Positions 6,059-6,105 of a DNA stretch of 6,105 nt are shown here, piece after piece. The stretch's first letter is position 1. The number at the start of each line of letters is the position of its first letter. Source of the stretch: Bacilli bacterium (GTDB taxonomy: Bacteria > Bacillota_I > Bacilli_A > RF39 > UBA660); contig JAEDGC010000079.1 of assembly GCA_016297695.1 (NCBI GenBank), forward strand, positions 1 to 6,105, in the 5' to 3' direction. The notes below the pieces were generated by a model. It ran no database searches, was not told the origin of the DNA, and saw nothing but the letters and a program-made list of their open reading frames with translations. Both the position numbers and the translations under genes were made by a program.

Positions 6059-6105
6059 ACTAATTAGTAAAAATGTCTCATTAATTATGTTTTATTAATT
6101 AGTAA
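6059..6105. repeat. Palindrome and repeated half in the spoIIP leader
   Basis: ACTAATTAGT at 6059-6068 is a perfect 10-bp palindrome. TAATTAGTAA occurs at 6061-6070 and again at 6096-6105, 35 bp apart. This could be a pair of operator sites upstream of spoIIP, or chance in AT-rich DNA. The remainder of the 119-bp leader shows no gene, RNA or terminator that I can support. Confidence 0.3.

Noticed and set aside
6030..6105. SigE-type promoter for spoIIP
   Set aside because: CATAATTT and CATAATTA resemble the SigE -10 only loosely and have no matching -35 at the right distance.
1..6105. UGA-as-tryptophan code, tRNA or rRNA genes, CRISPR arrays, insertion sequences
   Set aside because: The tryptophan codons checked in hemW and spoIIP are TGG; no tRNA-like cloverleaf, regularly spaced repeats or transposase reading frames were seen.

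Overview
The window is very AT-rich DNA with all seven genes on the minus strand, so transcription runs from the right edge to the left. Base composition, Firmicute-type gene content, TAA stops, tryptophan read as TGG (no sign of UGA recoding) and strong Shine-Dalgarno sites suggest a low-GC Firmicute, probably an uncultured, small-genome Bacilli/Erysipelotrichia/RF39-like gut lineage. That placement is inference. The presence of spoIIP says the lineage makes, or once made, endospores.

In order of transcription: a 119-bp leader (5987-6105) with a candidate promoter and a small palindrome; spoIIP, an engulfment peptidoglycan hydrolase; a 111-aa single-pass membrane protein overlapping its 3' end; lepA (elongation factor 4); an unrecognised 199-aa helical protein with two helix-turn-helix-like segments; hemW, a radical-SAM heme chaperone-family protein overlapping the previous stop by one base; a small secreted, C-terminally anchored cadherin-like beta-sandwich protein; and a compact glycerophosphodiester phosphodiesterase-like protein. 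The spoIIP / small membrane protein / lepA / hemW order matches the Bacillus subtilis spoIIP-yqxA-lepA-hemW neighbourhood, so the core is an old conserved cluster. The 199-aa gene inserted between lepA and hemW, and the two envelope-related genes in place of hrcA-grpE-dnaK, are lineage-specific. Genes are packed with gaps of 0-53 bp and no convincing terminator hairpin was found, so one operon with possible internal promoters is the simplest reading.

The most interesting object is at the extreme left edge. Just after the last gene stops, the minus strand carries a consensus -35 (TTGACA) and a near-consensus -10 (TATACT) separated by 18 bp, and nine of those 18 bases are an uninterrupted G run touching the -10. 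In DNA this poor in G+C that is striking, and it is the classic architecture of a promoter that phase-varies by slipped-strand changes in spacer length. The gene it would switch lies outside the window.
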